Below are positions 33,254 through 41,101 of a DNA stretch of 62,734 nucleotides, piece by piece; within the stretch, counting starts at the first letter, position 1, and every line of letters starts with the position of its first letter. A program made the translations under genes and the position numbers. The notes under the pieces were generated by a model that saw only the letters and a program-made list of their open reading frames with translations, searched no databases and had not been told where the DNA came from. The DNA comes from Acidobacteriota bacterium (lineage in GTDB: Bacteria > Acidobacteriota > Vicinamibacteria > Vicinamibacterales > SCN-69-37), in the NCBI GenBank assembly GCA_005799825.1, contig SYFT01000044.1:1-62734 (forward strand), given 5' to 3'.

Positions 33254-35317
33254 TCAATTGCCGCGCAGGGTCGTTCCATGTGTTCGGGTCAGGGCCTCGA
33301 CGATGGCCTCAACCGCCTGTTGCACTTCCGCGTCGGTCAGCGTGCGATCCCGATCGCGAAATGTCAGCCGCAGCGACAGGCTGACCTGACCGGTGGGCAC
33401 ACCCTTGCCGTGATACCGATCGAACTCGCGCACGTCCACCAGCGTGGCGGGTGCGTTGGCTTGAATCGTCCCACGAACCGCCGCAGCAGGCAAGCCGGCG
33501 TCGATGAGGATCGACAGGTCGCGCTGCACCGATGGATGGCGCGGCAGGGGAGTGACACGCCGCGGCGCCGCATTTGCCCCTTGGAGGTCAATGAGTTCGT
33601 GCAGATCGAGCTCGCCGCCCACCACGGTGACGCCAGCCGGCAGACCGCGCGCGGACGTGAGAGTCGGCAGCAACTGCCCGACGATGCCCACGTATTTGGA
33701 GGCGCCGCCATCATCAACAAACAGCGCCGCCGCCCGTCCCGGCACACACCATGGCGCGTCGGCGGCCGGTTCGGATCGGCAGGTCACGCCGAAGGCGCCG
33801 GCCAGCAGTTCAGCCACGCCGAGCGCATCAAACAGATCGACATCGGCTAGCGGCTGGCTCCAATGAACCTGGCGTGCGCCCGAGAGCACCCAGCCGACGC
33901 GCTGGCGCTCGCCCTGCGTCGAGAATACGGAGCCGGCTTCGAACAACCGTACGTCGGCGATATCGCGACGCCGGTTGTAGCTGAGGGCGTCGAGCAAGCC
34001 GGGAAGCATCGACGGCCGCAGCACCGCGAACTTTTCCGACAGCGGGTTGGCGATGGTAACTAGTGAGGCCGAGTCGCTGGCAAATGGTTCAGCGGCGGCT
34101 TGTTCAATAAACGTGAAGGTTACGGCCTCTTGCAGGCCCGCGCCGCAGAGCAATCGCCGGAGGCGCCTGGCGCGCAGTACGGCGGCGTCGGCCCGGTGCG
34201 GAGGTGTTCGAAGTGCGGGGAACGTCGCAGGCACGCGATTGACGCCCCAGTGGCGGCCGACCTCTTCGATCAAATCTGCTTCGCGCGCCACGTCCACGCG
34301 CCAGCTCGGCACGCGTATGTGCCAGTCGGTGCCTGCCGGCGTGACGACAAATCCCAGGCTCGTGAGAATCCGCATCACGTCTGCGTCCGGGACCTGGTCG
34401 CCGAGCAACCGATCCAGACGCGAGCGCAGGAGGATGACGGCGCGATCGGCGGCCGGCGATGGGTAACGATCGGTGATCCCGCCGAGCCGATGCCCGGCGC
34501 CGATGCGCTCGAGCAGGTCTAACGCGCAGGCCAGGCCAGCGGTGGCCGCCTCAAGGTCGACACCACGTTCGAATCTTGCGGACGCTTCGGTTTTTAGGCC
34601 GAGGCGTTTGCTGGTGGCTCGGACGGAGGCCGGCTGAAACCACGCGCTTTCCAGCGCGATGCGGCTGGTGGACGCAGACACTTCCGATGTGGCGCCGCCC
34701 ATGACGCCGGCGATGGCCACCGCGCGAGCGGCATCCGCAATGACGAGCATCGACGGATCCAGCGTGCGGGCCTGCCGATCGAGCGTGGTGAGGGCTTCGC
34801 CGGCGCGCGCCATCCGCACGCGAATTTCCGGGCCCGCGAGCCGCGCCACGTCAAACGCATGCATCGGCTGGCCTATTTCGAGCAGCACGTAGTTGGTGAC
34901 GTCCACTACGTTATTGATCGGCCGAATCCCGCAGGCCGTCAGCCGATCGGCCAGCCACGCCGGCGACGGCCCGACGGTGACATCCGCAAGCGCCAGCGCA
35001 TAACGTCCGCACAACTCCGACTCGATCGTGACAGGAACTTCGGACTCTGGACCCACCTTCGCGTTGCGCGCTACGGCGGGCAAGCCCGGGACCCTGGACC
35101 CTGGACTCTGGCCCCCGAACGCTGTTCGCGCCTCGCGCGCCAACCCGCGAACACTGAGACAGTCCGGGCGGTTGGCGGTGATCTCGAAGTCGATCACGTC
35201 GCCTTCGATGCCGGCCACCTCGAATCCGACGCTGGCCACGGCGGCCGCGATGTCGTTCACGCCTGCCGATGCCGGGAGATCGGCGAATTCACGTATCCAG
35301 CTGACGGGGGCTTTCAT
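33254..35317 (-). CDS. pheT: Phenylalanyl-tRNA synthetase beta subunit, short form
   Basis: The ATG overlaps the pheS stop (ATGA). The 687-residue protein begins directly at the first catalytic-like domain (MKAPVSWIREFADLP) and lacks the usual EMAP/tRNA-binding domain at residues 40-150 of standard PheT (about 790 residues). The B3/B4 region (INNVVDVTNYVLLEIGQPMH), B5, the synthetase core (FEAGSVF) and the C-terminal anticodon-binding domain (PRHPSVQRDLSILID) are present. Residues about 70-93 are encoded by a dispersed repeat inserted in frame. PheT forms the alpha2-beta2 enzyme with PheS and edits Tyr-tRNA(Phe). Confidence 0.93.
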   Translation of the reverse strand: MKAPVSWIREFADLPASAGVNDIAAAVASVGFEVAGIEGDVIDFEITANRPDCLSVRGLAREARTAFGGQSPGSRVPGLPAVARNAKVGPESEVPVTIESELCGRYALALADVTVGPSPAWLADRLTACGIRPINNVVDVTNYVLLEIGQPMHAFDVARLAGPEIRVRMARAGEALTTLDRQARTLDPSMLVIADAARAVAIAGVMGGATSEVSASTSRIALESAWFQPASVRATSKRLGLKTEASARFERGVDLEAATAGLACALDLLERIGAGHRLGGITDRYPSPAADRAVILLRSRLDRLLGDQVPDADVMRILTSLGFVVTPAGTDWHIRVPSWRVDVAREADLIEEVGRHWGVNRVPATFPALRTPPHRADAAVLRARRLRRLLCGAGLQEAVTFTFIEQAAAEPFASDSASLVTIANPLSEKFAVLRPSMLPGLLDALSYNRRRDIADVRLFEAGSVFSTQGERQRVGWVLSGARQVHWSQPLADVDLFDALGVAELLAGAFGVTCRSEPAADAPWCVPGRAAALFVDDGGASKYVGIVGQLLPTLTSARGLPAGVTVVGGELDLHELIDLQGANAAPRRVTPLPRHPSVQRDLSILIDAGLPAAAVRGTIQANAPATLVDVREFDRYHGKGVPTGQVSLSLRLTFRDRDRTLTDAEVQQAVEAIVEALTRTHGTTLRGN
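35039..35110. repeat. Palindromic repeat inserted in frame in pheT
   Basis: On the plus strand TTCGGACTCTGGACCCACC, then TTCGCGTTGCGCGCTACGG, CGGGCAAGCCC matches the intergenic copy at 36453 with only three differences over about 48 bases. It is followed by 7-bp tandem units (GGACCCT GGACCCT GGACTCT). The pheT frame stays open through it and gives a Gly/Pro/Val/Ala-rich stretch (GQSPGSRVPGLPAVARN). Confidence 0.8.
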
Positions 35318-36363
35318 AGTGCGATCTGCTCAAGGAATCGGAGGTCGTTTTCGTAGAACATCCGGATGTCATCCACGCCATAGAGCCGAAGCGCGAGACG
35401 CTCGATGCCCATACCGAATGCGAAACCCGTATAGCGGTTGGCGTCGTACCCCACGGCCTCGAACACGGCCGGATGCACCATGCCGCAGCCGAGGATTTCA
35501 ATCCACCCGGTGTGCTTGCACAGTCCACACCCACGTCCACTGCAGCCCTGGCATTCGACGTCGAGTTCAGCAGACGGCTCGGTGTACGGAAAGAAGCTCG
35601 GCCGGAATCGTGTAGTCACCTTGGCGTCGAAAAACTCTTCCGCGAAGGCGTTCAGCGTCCCCTTGAGATCGCCCAGACTAATGTGTTCGTCCACCACAAG
35701 GCCTTCGACCTGCGTGAACATCGGGGTGTGCGTGGCGTCGAAGTTGTCGCGCCGGTACACGCGCCCTGGCGCGATGATCCGCACCGGCGGGTCGTGGGCT
35801 TCCATGTACCGAATCTGCATGCCTGACGTGTGAGTGCGCAGCAGCGTGGCCGCCCGGCCGTTGTCTGGCGCCGGCACCGGTGCCGACAGATACAACGTGT
35901 CCTGCATGTCACGCGCCGGATGCGACGCGGGCATATTGAGCGCCTCGAAGTTGTGCCAATCGTCTTCGATTTCCGGGCCCACAATCACCTGATAGCCCAT
36001 GGCCATGAAGATGTCTTCCACCCGCTCGCGCACCTGCGTGAGTGGATGCCGCCGGCCCACCCACGGGCGCCTGGCCGGCAACGAGACGTCCACGGCATCT
36101 TTCGGCCCTGCGGTGGCCAGCATCACGGCATCTCGCGCGTCGAGCGCCTCTTCAATGTCCTGCTTCAGGGCGTTGGCCAGCGATCCGAGGGCGCGGCGCT
36201 CTTCGGGGGGCGCGGTCGCGATCGACTTGACGAGCGCGGTGACGCGTCCCTGTTTGCGGCTCAGGAAGTCGTCCCGCACCGCTTTGAGATCGGCGGGAGA
36301 CGACGCCGCGTCGAGCGCGGCGCGAAATTGGCGGGAGAGGTCTTCGATGGACGAGGCAGCCAT
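35314..36363 (-). CDS. pheS: Phenylalanyl-tRNA synthetase alpha subunit
   Basis: The 349-residue protein has an N-terminal helical arm (residues 1-90) and a class II catalytic core. HPLTQVRERVEDIFMAMGY and DTHTSGM-type tRNA/ATP contacts (LLRTHTSGMQIRYME), motif 2 around VYRRDNFDATH and motif 3 GFAFGMGIERLAL are present. A Cys-rich insert (CQGCSGRGCGLCKHTGW) between motifs 2 and 3 may bind zinc, as in many PheS. It charges tRNA(Phe) together with PheT, whose ATG overlaps the pheS stop. TACAAT about 12 bases upstream of the start may be a -10 box. Confidence 0.95.
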   Translation of the reverse strand: MAASSIEDLSRQFRAALDAASSPADLKAVRDDFLSRKQGRVTALVKSIATAPPEERRALGSLANALKQDIEEALDARDAVMLATAGPKDAVDVSLPARRPWVGRRHPLTQVRERVEDIFMAMGYQVIVGPEIEDDWHNFEALNMPASHPARDMQDTLYLSAPVPAPDNGRAATLLRTHTSGMQIRYMEAHDPPVRIIAPGRVYRRDNFDATHTPMFTQVEGLVVDEHISLGDLKGTLNAFAEEFFDAKVTTRFRPSFFPYTEPSAELDVECQGCSGRGCGLCKHTGWIEILGCGMVHPAVFEAVGYDANRYTGFAFGMGIERLALRLYGVDDIRMFYENDLRFLEQIAL

Positions 36364-36420
36364 GGTGGTGAGGGCATTGTACGCGGCAGACGCCCGTCAG
36401 TAGCGGGGCAGACAATCAAA

Positions 36421-36444
36421 GGGCCGAGACTGACGCCTCGGCCC
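36421..36444 (-). terminator. Hairpin between rplT and pheS
   Basis: GGGCCGAG and CTCGGCCC form an 8-bp perfect stem with an 8-base loop. On the minus strand it is followed by TTTGATTGTC. On the plus strand T residues follow after a gap of 6. It may end rplT transcripts or attenuate entry into pheST. No leader peptide rich in Phe codons is visible. Confidence 0.5.
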
Positions 36445-36452
36445 TCACTCTT

Positions 36453-36516
36453 TTCGGATTCTGGACCCGCCTTCGCGCTGCGCGCTACGGCGGGCAAGCC
36501 CTGGACTCTGGACTCA
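36453..36516. repeat. Palindromic repeat, intergenic copy before pheS
   Basis: TTCGGATTCTGGACCCGCC, TTCGCGCTGCGCGCTACGG and CGGGCAAGCCC, followed by TGGACTCTGGACTC. CCCGCC and GGCGGG form the base of a hairpin with an inner GCGC-rich part. It is the same unit as the in-frame insert in pheT, 1.4 kb away. Confidence 0.8.
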
Positions 36517-36524
36517 GAACCCCT

Positions 36525-36938
36525 TTAGGACGCGGCGACCGACCGCGGCGCGCGTGTGCCCTTATTGGACTTGGTCGCGGTCGCCGGCTGGTTGGCCTTA
36601 GCCTGTGCGGCCACCTTGGCGAAGGCCACCGGGTGGTTGACGGCCAGTTCGGCCAGGCTCTTGCGATCCAGCGCGATCGTGGCAGCCTTCAGGCCGTTGA
36701 TTAGCTGTCCGTAGGTCAGCCCGTTTTCGCGGGCGGCGGCGTTGATGCGCACCACCCACAGCTGGCGGTAGTCGCGCTTCTTGCGGCGACGGCCCACGAA
36801 GGCGTAGTTGAGGGCCTTATCAACAGACTCCTTGGCGGAGCGGTACAACTTGCTCTTATTGAGGAAGTAGCCCTTGGCGCGCTTCAGCAGCTTCTTGCGC
36901 TTGGCGACGCGGACGGTTCCTCTCTTAACGCGCGGCAT
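36525..36938 (-). CDS. rplT: 50S ribosomal protein L20
   Basis: The N-terminus [20 protein letters not shown] and the segment [20 protein letters not shown] are diagnostic for L20. The core is 117 residues as usual. An extra C-terminal tail of about 20 residues ([19 protein letters not shown]) is Ala/Thr/Lys-rich and not conserved in the family. L20 binds 23S rRNA early in large-subunit assembly and in some bacteria represses its own operon. It is 16 bases downstream of rpmI. Confidence 0.96.
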   Translation of the reverse strand: MPRVKRGTVRVAKRKKLLKRAKGYFLNKSKLYRSAKESVDKALNYAFVGRRRKKRDYRQLWVVRINAAARENGLTYGQLINGLKAATIALDRKSLAELAVNHPVAFAKVAAQAKANQPATATKSNKGTRAPRSVAAS

Positions 36939-36954
36939 GACGGTCCTTTCAGTC

Positions 36955-37152
36955 TCAGTCGTACGGCAGCATGCGCTTCAGACGGGGGGCATCTGTCTTG
37001 TCGACAACGTGCGACCCGCGCATCTGGCGCTTGCTCTTGGTGGTTTTGCTCGTGAGGATGTGGCGCTTGAACGCCTTGGACCTCGTGAACTTACCGGTGG
37101 CAGTTTTTTTGAAGCGCTTCGCGGCGCCCCGATGACTCTTCAACTTCGGCAT
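36955..37152 (-). CDS. rpmI: 50S ribosomal protein L35
   Basis: The 65-residue protein has the L35 start [20 protein letters not shown] and the basic [20 protein letters not shown] part, ending [16 protein letters not shown]. It is a small basic protein of the large subunit. The gene sits 12 bases after infC and 16 before rplT, as in the standard infC-rpmI-rplT operon. Confidence 0.96.
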   Translation of the reverse strand: MPKLKSHRGAAKRFKKTATGKFTRSKAFKRHILTSKTTKSKRQMRGSHVVDKTDAPRLKRMLPYD

Positions 37153-37164
37153 AGTCGTTCCTAC

Positions 37165-37767
37165 TCACTCCGCTCGCACATCCCCTGATGTGTCTTCCAC
37201 GGGCCGGGCTGGCGCCGGCTTCGCCTTCTTCATGCCGGGCCGGGGCGCCAGAATGGTATGCATCTGGTTGCCTTCCTTCAACGGCATCGACTCAATCACC
37301 ACCATATCGCCCAATTCACCGGTCAGCCGTTCTAGGATGCGTCGGCCAATCTCCGGGTGGGCCATTTCGCGGCCACGAAAAAACACGGTGGCCTTGACCT
37401 TGTCGCCATCCTCAAGAAATCGCTCGATGTGCTTTTTCTTGAACTGGTAATCGTGTTCGTCCACCTTCGGCCTGAACTTGATCTCCTTGACCTCGATGAC
37501 CTTCTGGTGCTTTTTGGCCGCCCTCGTACGCTTCTGTTGCTCGTACTGGTACTTGCCGAAGTCCATGATGCGACACACCGGAGGCACCGCCGTTGGCGAA
37601 ATTTCCACCAAATCCAACCCCTTGGCCCGCGCTAACGCGACGGCCTGTGGTGGCGGCATAATTCCCAGCTGCTCGCCGTTGTCGTCGATCACCCGAATTT
37701 CTCGAACCCGAATTCGTTCATTAGTCCGTACGCGATCGTCGCGTCGTGGACCTCGATCGTAGGCTAT
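37165..37767 (-). CDS. infC: Translation initiation factor IF-3 with non-standard start
   Basis: Family sequences extend well before the first ATG/GTG here. The frame continues upstream through [16 protein letters not shown], the conserved IF-3 N-terminus, to an ATA codon at 37767. GGAG stands 6 bases before it, ideal for a ribosome binding site. infC is known for AUU/AUC/AUA starts that IF-3 itself discriminates against. This gives 200 residues with the N-domain, linker ([20 protein letters not shown]) and C-domain ([18 protein letters not shown]), plus a short Pro/Ala tail. It follows thrS by 36 bases. Confidence 0.92.
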   Translation of the reverse strand: MAYDRGPRRDDRVRTNERIRVREIRVIDDNGEQLGIMPPPQAVALARAKGLDLVEISPTAVPPVCRIMDFGKYQYEQQKRTRAAKKHQKVIEVKEIKFRPKVDEHDYQFKKKHIERFLEDGDKVKATVFFRGREMAHPEIGRRILERLTGELGDMVVIESMPLKEGNQMHTILAPRPGMKKAKPAPARPVEDTSGDVRAE

Positions 37768-37803
37768 AGCGTGCTCCTTTGTGCCGAACGCGAAACCCCT
37801 ATC

Positions 37804-39771
37804 TTACCGCCGACTGAGCACTTCGTCACGTGCCGAGGTCAGGAAATCGTCCAGCGGCCTCGCGCCCTGGTCTCCGCCCGTCCGGCTCCGCACCGCGACC
37901 GTCTGTTCAGCCGCCTCCCGGTCGCCCAGGACCAGCATATATGGCACTTTTTGCAGTTGCGCCTCACGAATCTTATAGCCAATCTTCTCCACGCGCCCGT
38001 CCACCTGCACCCGGAACCCGGCATCGGAGAGCCGCGCCCGGACGGTTTCCGCCCACTCCAGGTGCCGGTCGGCCAGCGGCAACACGACCATTTGGACCGG
38101 GGCCAGCCACAGCGGGAAGGCCCCGGCGTAGTGCTCGATCAGCATCGCGATGAACCGCTCGAAGCTGCCAAAAATTGCGCGGTGGATCACCACCGGCTGA
38201 TGTTCTTGGTTATCAGGGCCCACGTACTTGAGCCCAAACCGCTGCGGCATCTGGTAATCGAGCTGGATGGTGGCGCACTGCCACTTTCGTCCGATGGCGT
38301 CGGTCACGTCAAAATCGATCTTCGGCCCGTAAAATGCGCCGTCACCTTCGTCCACGCGATAGGCCATGCCGGTAGAGTGCAGGGCGCGCGTCAACTCGGC
38401 CTCAGCGTGGTCCCAGGTCGCCTTCTCGCCCAGAAACTCCGCCGGGCGTGTGGACAACTTCACTTCGTACGACAGGCCGAAGTCGCCGTACACCCGCTGC
38501 ACCAGGCGCAACAGCCGCTCTACTTCCTCGCCGATCTGCGACTCCATCACAAAACAATGCGCATCGTCCTGGGAGAACTGGCGCACGCGCGTGAGGCCGG
38601 CGAGTACACCCGAGGCTTCGTTGCGATGAAGCGGCGTCTGTTCGTGCAGGCGCAACGGCAGGTCGCGATACGACCGGGTCTCGCTGCCGAACACGAGCAT
38701 ATGCCCGGGGCAGTTCATGGCCTTTACACCCATGTCTTTGCCGTCGGCGGCCGACTCCGCGGCCGCCTTGTCGTGCCCAGCTATTTCGGCGTGGCCTTCC
38801 ACCAGAAACATGTTCTCGCGGTAGTGCTGCCAGTGACCCGAGGTTTCCCACAACGCCTTGTTGAAGATGAGCGGCGTCTTCACTTCGCTGTAGCCGGCGG
38901 GGAACAACACGTCGCGCATGTAGTTGGCCAGCGTGTTGTAGAGCGTGGTGCCTTTACCTAGCCAGAATGCGGCACCGGGCGCCCACGTGTGGAACATGAA
39001 CAGGCCAAGGTCCTTACCCAGGCGCCGATGGTCGCGCTTCTTGGCTTCTTCGAAACGCAGCAGGTGCTGTTTGAGGTCGTCTTCTTTGAAGAAGGCCGTG
39101 CCGTAGATGCGCTGCATCGGCGTGCCTTGCGCATCGCCTTTCCAGTACGCGTTTGAGGCGTTCAGCACCTTGAACGCCTTCAGCTTGCTGGTGCTGGGCA
39201 CGTGCGGGCCAAGGCAGAAGTCTACAAAGGTCTCGCGGTCCTTGATGGTGTAGCAGGACACGTGCGACTGGCCTTCGGTCTTTTCCTGAATGAGCTGCAC
39301 CTTGAGCGGCTCGCCACGCTTCGTAAAAAAATCGAGGGCTTCGCTGCGATCCCACGACTGCCGTTCGTACGGCAGGTCTTGGGCGGCCAGTTCCTTCATT
39401 CGCGCTTCGATGCGCTCAAGGTCTTCAGGCACAAACGGCCGGTCCACGACGAAGTCGTAGAAGAAGCCCTCGTCGGTGGCAGGGCCGATGCCGCATTGCG
39501 CGTTCGGAAAGAGCTGTGTGACGGCGGCCGCCAACAGGTGCGCGGTGGAATGCCGGTACAAGGCCAGCGCGTCTGGACCGTCGGGCGTCACGATGCGTAG
39601 CCGGGCATTGGCGATCAAGGGAAAGCTGAGGTCAACCAGTGCATCGTCCACATACGCCGCGAGCGCACGGCGAACGACACCGCCTGGCAGCGCTTCTTTG
39701 GCAAAGTTCGTCACCGATGTACCGGCTGGCACACTACGTTCGGATCCGTCGGGCAGAGTAATGGTAATCAT
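37804..39771 (-). CDS. thrS: Threonyl-tRNA synthetase
   Basis: From the ATG at 39771 the protein is 655 residues and starts MITITLPDGSERSVPAG, the TGS domain. The editing domain has HSTAHLLAAAVTQLFP. The class II core shows MNCPGHMLVFG with its zinc Cys, YRDLPLRLHEQTPLHRNEASG (motif 2), and IHRAIFGSFERFIAMLIEH (motif 3). The C-terminal anticodon-binding domain ends the protein. The start codon lies 5 bases after the CCA end of a tRNA-Val gene and has no ribosome binding site of its own. First gene of the thrS-infC-rpmI-rplT-pheS-pheT block. Confidence 0.95.
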   Translation of the reverse strand: MITITLPDGSERSVPAGTSVTNFAKEALPGGVVRRALAAYVDDALVDLSFPLIANARLRIVTPDGPDALALYRHSTAHLLAAAVTQLFPNAQCGIGPATDEGFFYDFVVDRPFVPEDLERIEARMKELAAQDLPYERQSWDRSEALDFFTKRGEPLKVQLIQEKTEGQSHVSCYTIKDRETFVDFCLGPHVPSTSKLKAFKVLNASNAYWKGDAQGTPMQRIYGTAFFKEDDLKQHLLRFEEAKKRDHRRLGKDLGLFMFHTWAPGAAFWLGKGTTLYNTLANYMRDVLFPAGYSEVKTPLIFNKALWETSGHWQHYRENMFLVEGHAEIAGHDKAAAESAADGKDMGVKAMNCPGHMLVFGSETRSYRDLPLRLHEQTPLHRNEASGVLAGLTRVRQFSQDDAHCFVMESQIGEEVERLLRLVQRVYGDFGLSYEVKLSTRPAEFLGEKATWDHAEAELTRALHSTGMAYRVDEGDGAFYGPKIDFDVTDAIGRKWQCATIQLDYQMPQRFGLKYVGPDNQEHQPVVIHRAIFGSFERFIAMLIEHYAGAFPLWLAPVQMVVLPLADRHLEWAETVRARLSDAGFRVQVDGRVEKIGYKIREAQLQKVPYMLVLGDREAAEQTVAVRSRTGGDQGARPLDDFLTSARDEVLSRR

Positions 39772-39776
39772 CGAAT

Positions 39777-39853
39777 TGGTAGGCACGGGCGGACTCGAAC
39801 CGCCGACCTCCTGCATGTCAAGCAGGCGCTCTAACCAGCTGAGCTACGCGCCT
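39777..39853 (-). tRNA. tRNA-Val (anticodon GAC)
   Basis: The 77-nt gene folds as a cloverleaf. AGGCGCG pairs with CGTGCCT (one G-U), the D-arm has AGCTCAGCTGGTTAGAGC, the anticodon stem CCTGC/GCAGG carries loop TTGACAT (GAC), and the T-arm has GGTTCGAGTCC. Discriminator A73 and the CCA end are encoded (39777-39780). GAC reads GUC and GUU valine codons. It ends 5 bases before the thrS start. Confidence 0.95.
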
Positions 39854-39876
39854 AAACGAAGAGTGAGTATACCGCG

Positions 39877-41070
39877 TCATGAGCGCGGCGTCTTGCTGGC
39901 CGTGAGCCGTTCGATGGCCTTCGCGAGCATGTCGTCTGTAGTGGGGGGCACGGTATCGAACGCTACGCTCGGCGATTCCACCGCGATCGTAGGCCGGAGT
40001 CCACGCTCGTGAATGGATTCGCCGTCCATGGCCAGGTACCGCGCAAAGGTCATCCACAGGCCGGAGCCTTCAGACAGCGTCACCAGTCGCTGCGCGCCGA
40101 CAAGGCCTGCGGTGGGTTCGCCCACCAGATCCGCGCGCTGGTTGCCACTGAGGGCTGCCGAAAACACCTCGGCCGCACCGGCCGTGCCGTTGGACACGAG
40201 CAACACGACCGGCAACGTCACCCTGCCGTCGCCCGCCACGGCGGCGGTCTTCACCTGGGGCTGCGATCGCTCGGCGAGAATTGCCAGAATGCCGGTCTTC
40301 ACAAAGAGTCGCGCGGCGGCGATGCCCTCCTCAATGGGACCATCCGCCGTGGACCGAAGGTCGATGACCAGGCCCGAAGCGCCGGCCTTCTGCAGGCCGT
40401 CGATCGCCGTCCCCAATACCGTGGCCGTGCCCTCGCTGAAGCTCGTCACTCGTACTACGGCCACACCAGCCGGCATCCGGGTGGTGGTGACGTTTGCACC
40501 CGTCGGCGCCTCTCGCACAAGCGTGACCACATGCGGGTCCACCGCATTGCCGCGCAGCACCGTCAATTCAACTTTGGATCCCGGGACACCGCGCAACAGG
40601 CGCGCGCCCGTAAAGGCCGATACCTCGCGCGTTGGTTTGTTGTCGATTCCGCGGATGTAATCGTTCGTCCGCAATCCAGCTCGAGCGGCCGGTGATCCAT
40701 CGCGCACGCCCACCACGCGCAGATAAAACTGTCGCGAGACAACGAGCCCAACATCGCCCGCCGGAAGTGCCGCCTGGTTTTGCGCGAGCAAGACTTCTTC
40801 GGGCGCTAGGTACGCGCTCATCGGGTCCAGACTGTCGGCCAGGCCGCGCATGGCGCCGTCCATCACCTTGTCGACGTTGGCATCTTCCACGTAGCTCGAC
40901 ATGATGAGCGACACCACGTCTTCAAACACGCGCAAATGCGAAAAAGCCTGCTCGTTCGCGTCCGCCGCGGTCCTGGGTGCCGCCTTGGCACTGAGCAGAC
41001 CGCCGATGGCGATCAACGCGACCAGGGGGGTCGAGACCAGGAACACGAGCCAGCGTGACTTGGATGTCAT
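39877..41070 (-). CDS. S41 (CtpA-like) protease family, altered catalytic motifs
   Basis: The 397-residue protein has a membrane anchor or signal (WLVFLVSTPLVALIAIGGLL), an N-terminal helical part (MDGAMRGLADSLDPMSAYL), a PDZ domain (residues 95-175, GSPAARAGLRTNDYIRGID), and an S41 core. Where CtpA/Tsp enzymes have (G/F)SASAxE and GExTxGKGxVQ, this protein reads GTAGAAE and GEPTAGLVGAQ, so the general-base Lys is absent and the nucleophile is Thr or displaced. It may use other residues or be inactive. Cell-envelope location is inferred. It is 24 bases upstream of tRNA-Val on the same strand. Confidence 0.85.
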   Translation of the reverse strand: MTSKSRWLVFLVSTPLVALIAIGGLLSAKAAPRTAADANEQAFSHLRVFEDVVSLIMSSYVEDANVDKVMDGAMRGLADSLDPMSAYLAPEEVLLAQNQAALPAGDVGLVVSRQFYLRVVGVRDGSPAARAGLRTNDYIRGIDNKPTREVSAFTGARLLRGVPGSKVELTVLRGNAVDPHVVTLVREAPTGANVTTTRMPAGVAVVRVTSFSEGTATVLGTAIDGLQKAGASGLVIDLRSTADGPIEEGIAAARLFVKTGILAILAERSQPQVKTAAVAGDGRVTLPVVLLVSNGTAGAAEVFSAALSGNQRADLVGEPTAGLVGAQRLVTLSEGSGLWMTFARYLAMDGESIHERGLRPTIAVESPSVAFDTVPPTTDDMLAKAIERLTASKTPRS

Positions 41071-41101
41071 GGAGTTAATGATACGACCTCTGAGGTAGTT
41101 T

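Noticed and set aside
35314-36520. T-box or Phe-rich leader peptide controlling pheST
   Set aside because: The region before pheS contains a hairpin and the palindromic repeat, but no run of Phe codons and no T-box motif.
39772-39816. In-frame thrS extension starting inside the tRNA-Val gene
   Set aside because: The extra residues come from the tRNA anticodon and T-arms and have no counterpart in ThrRS, which starts at MITITLPDG.
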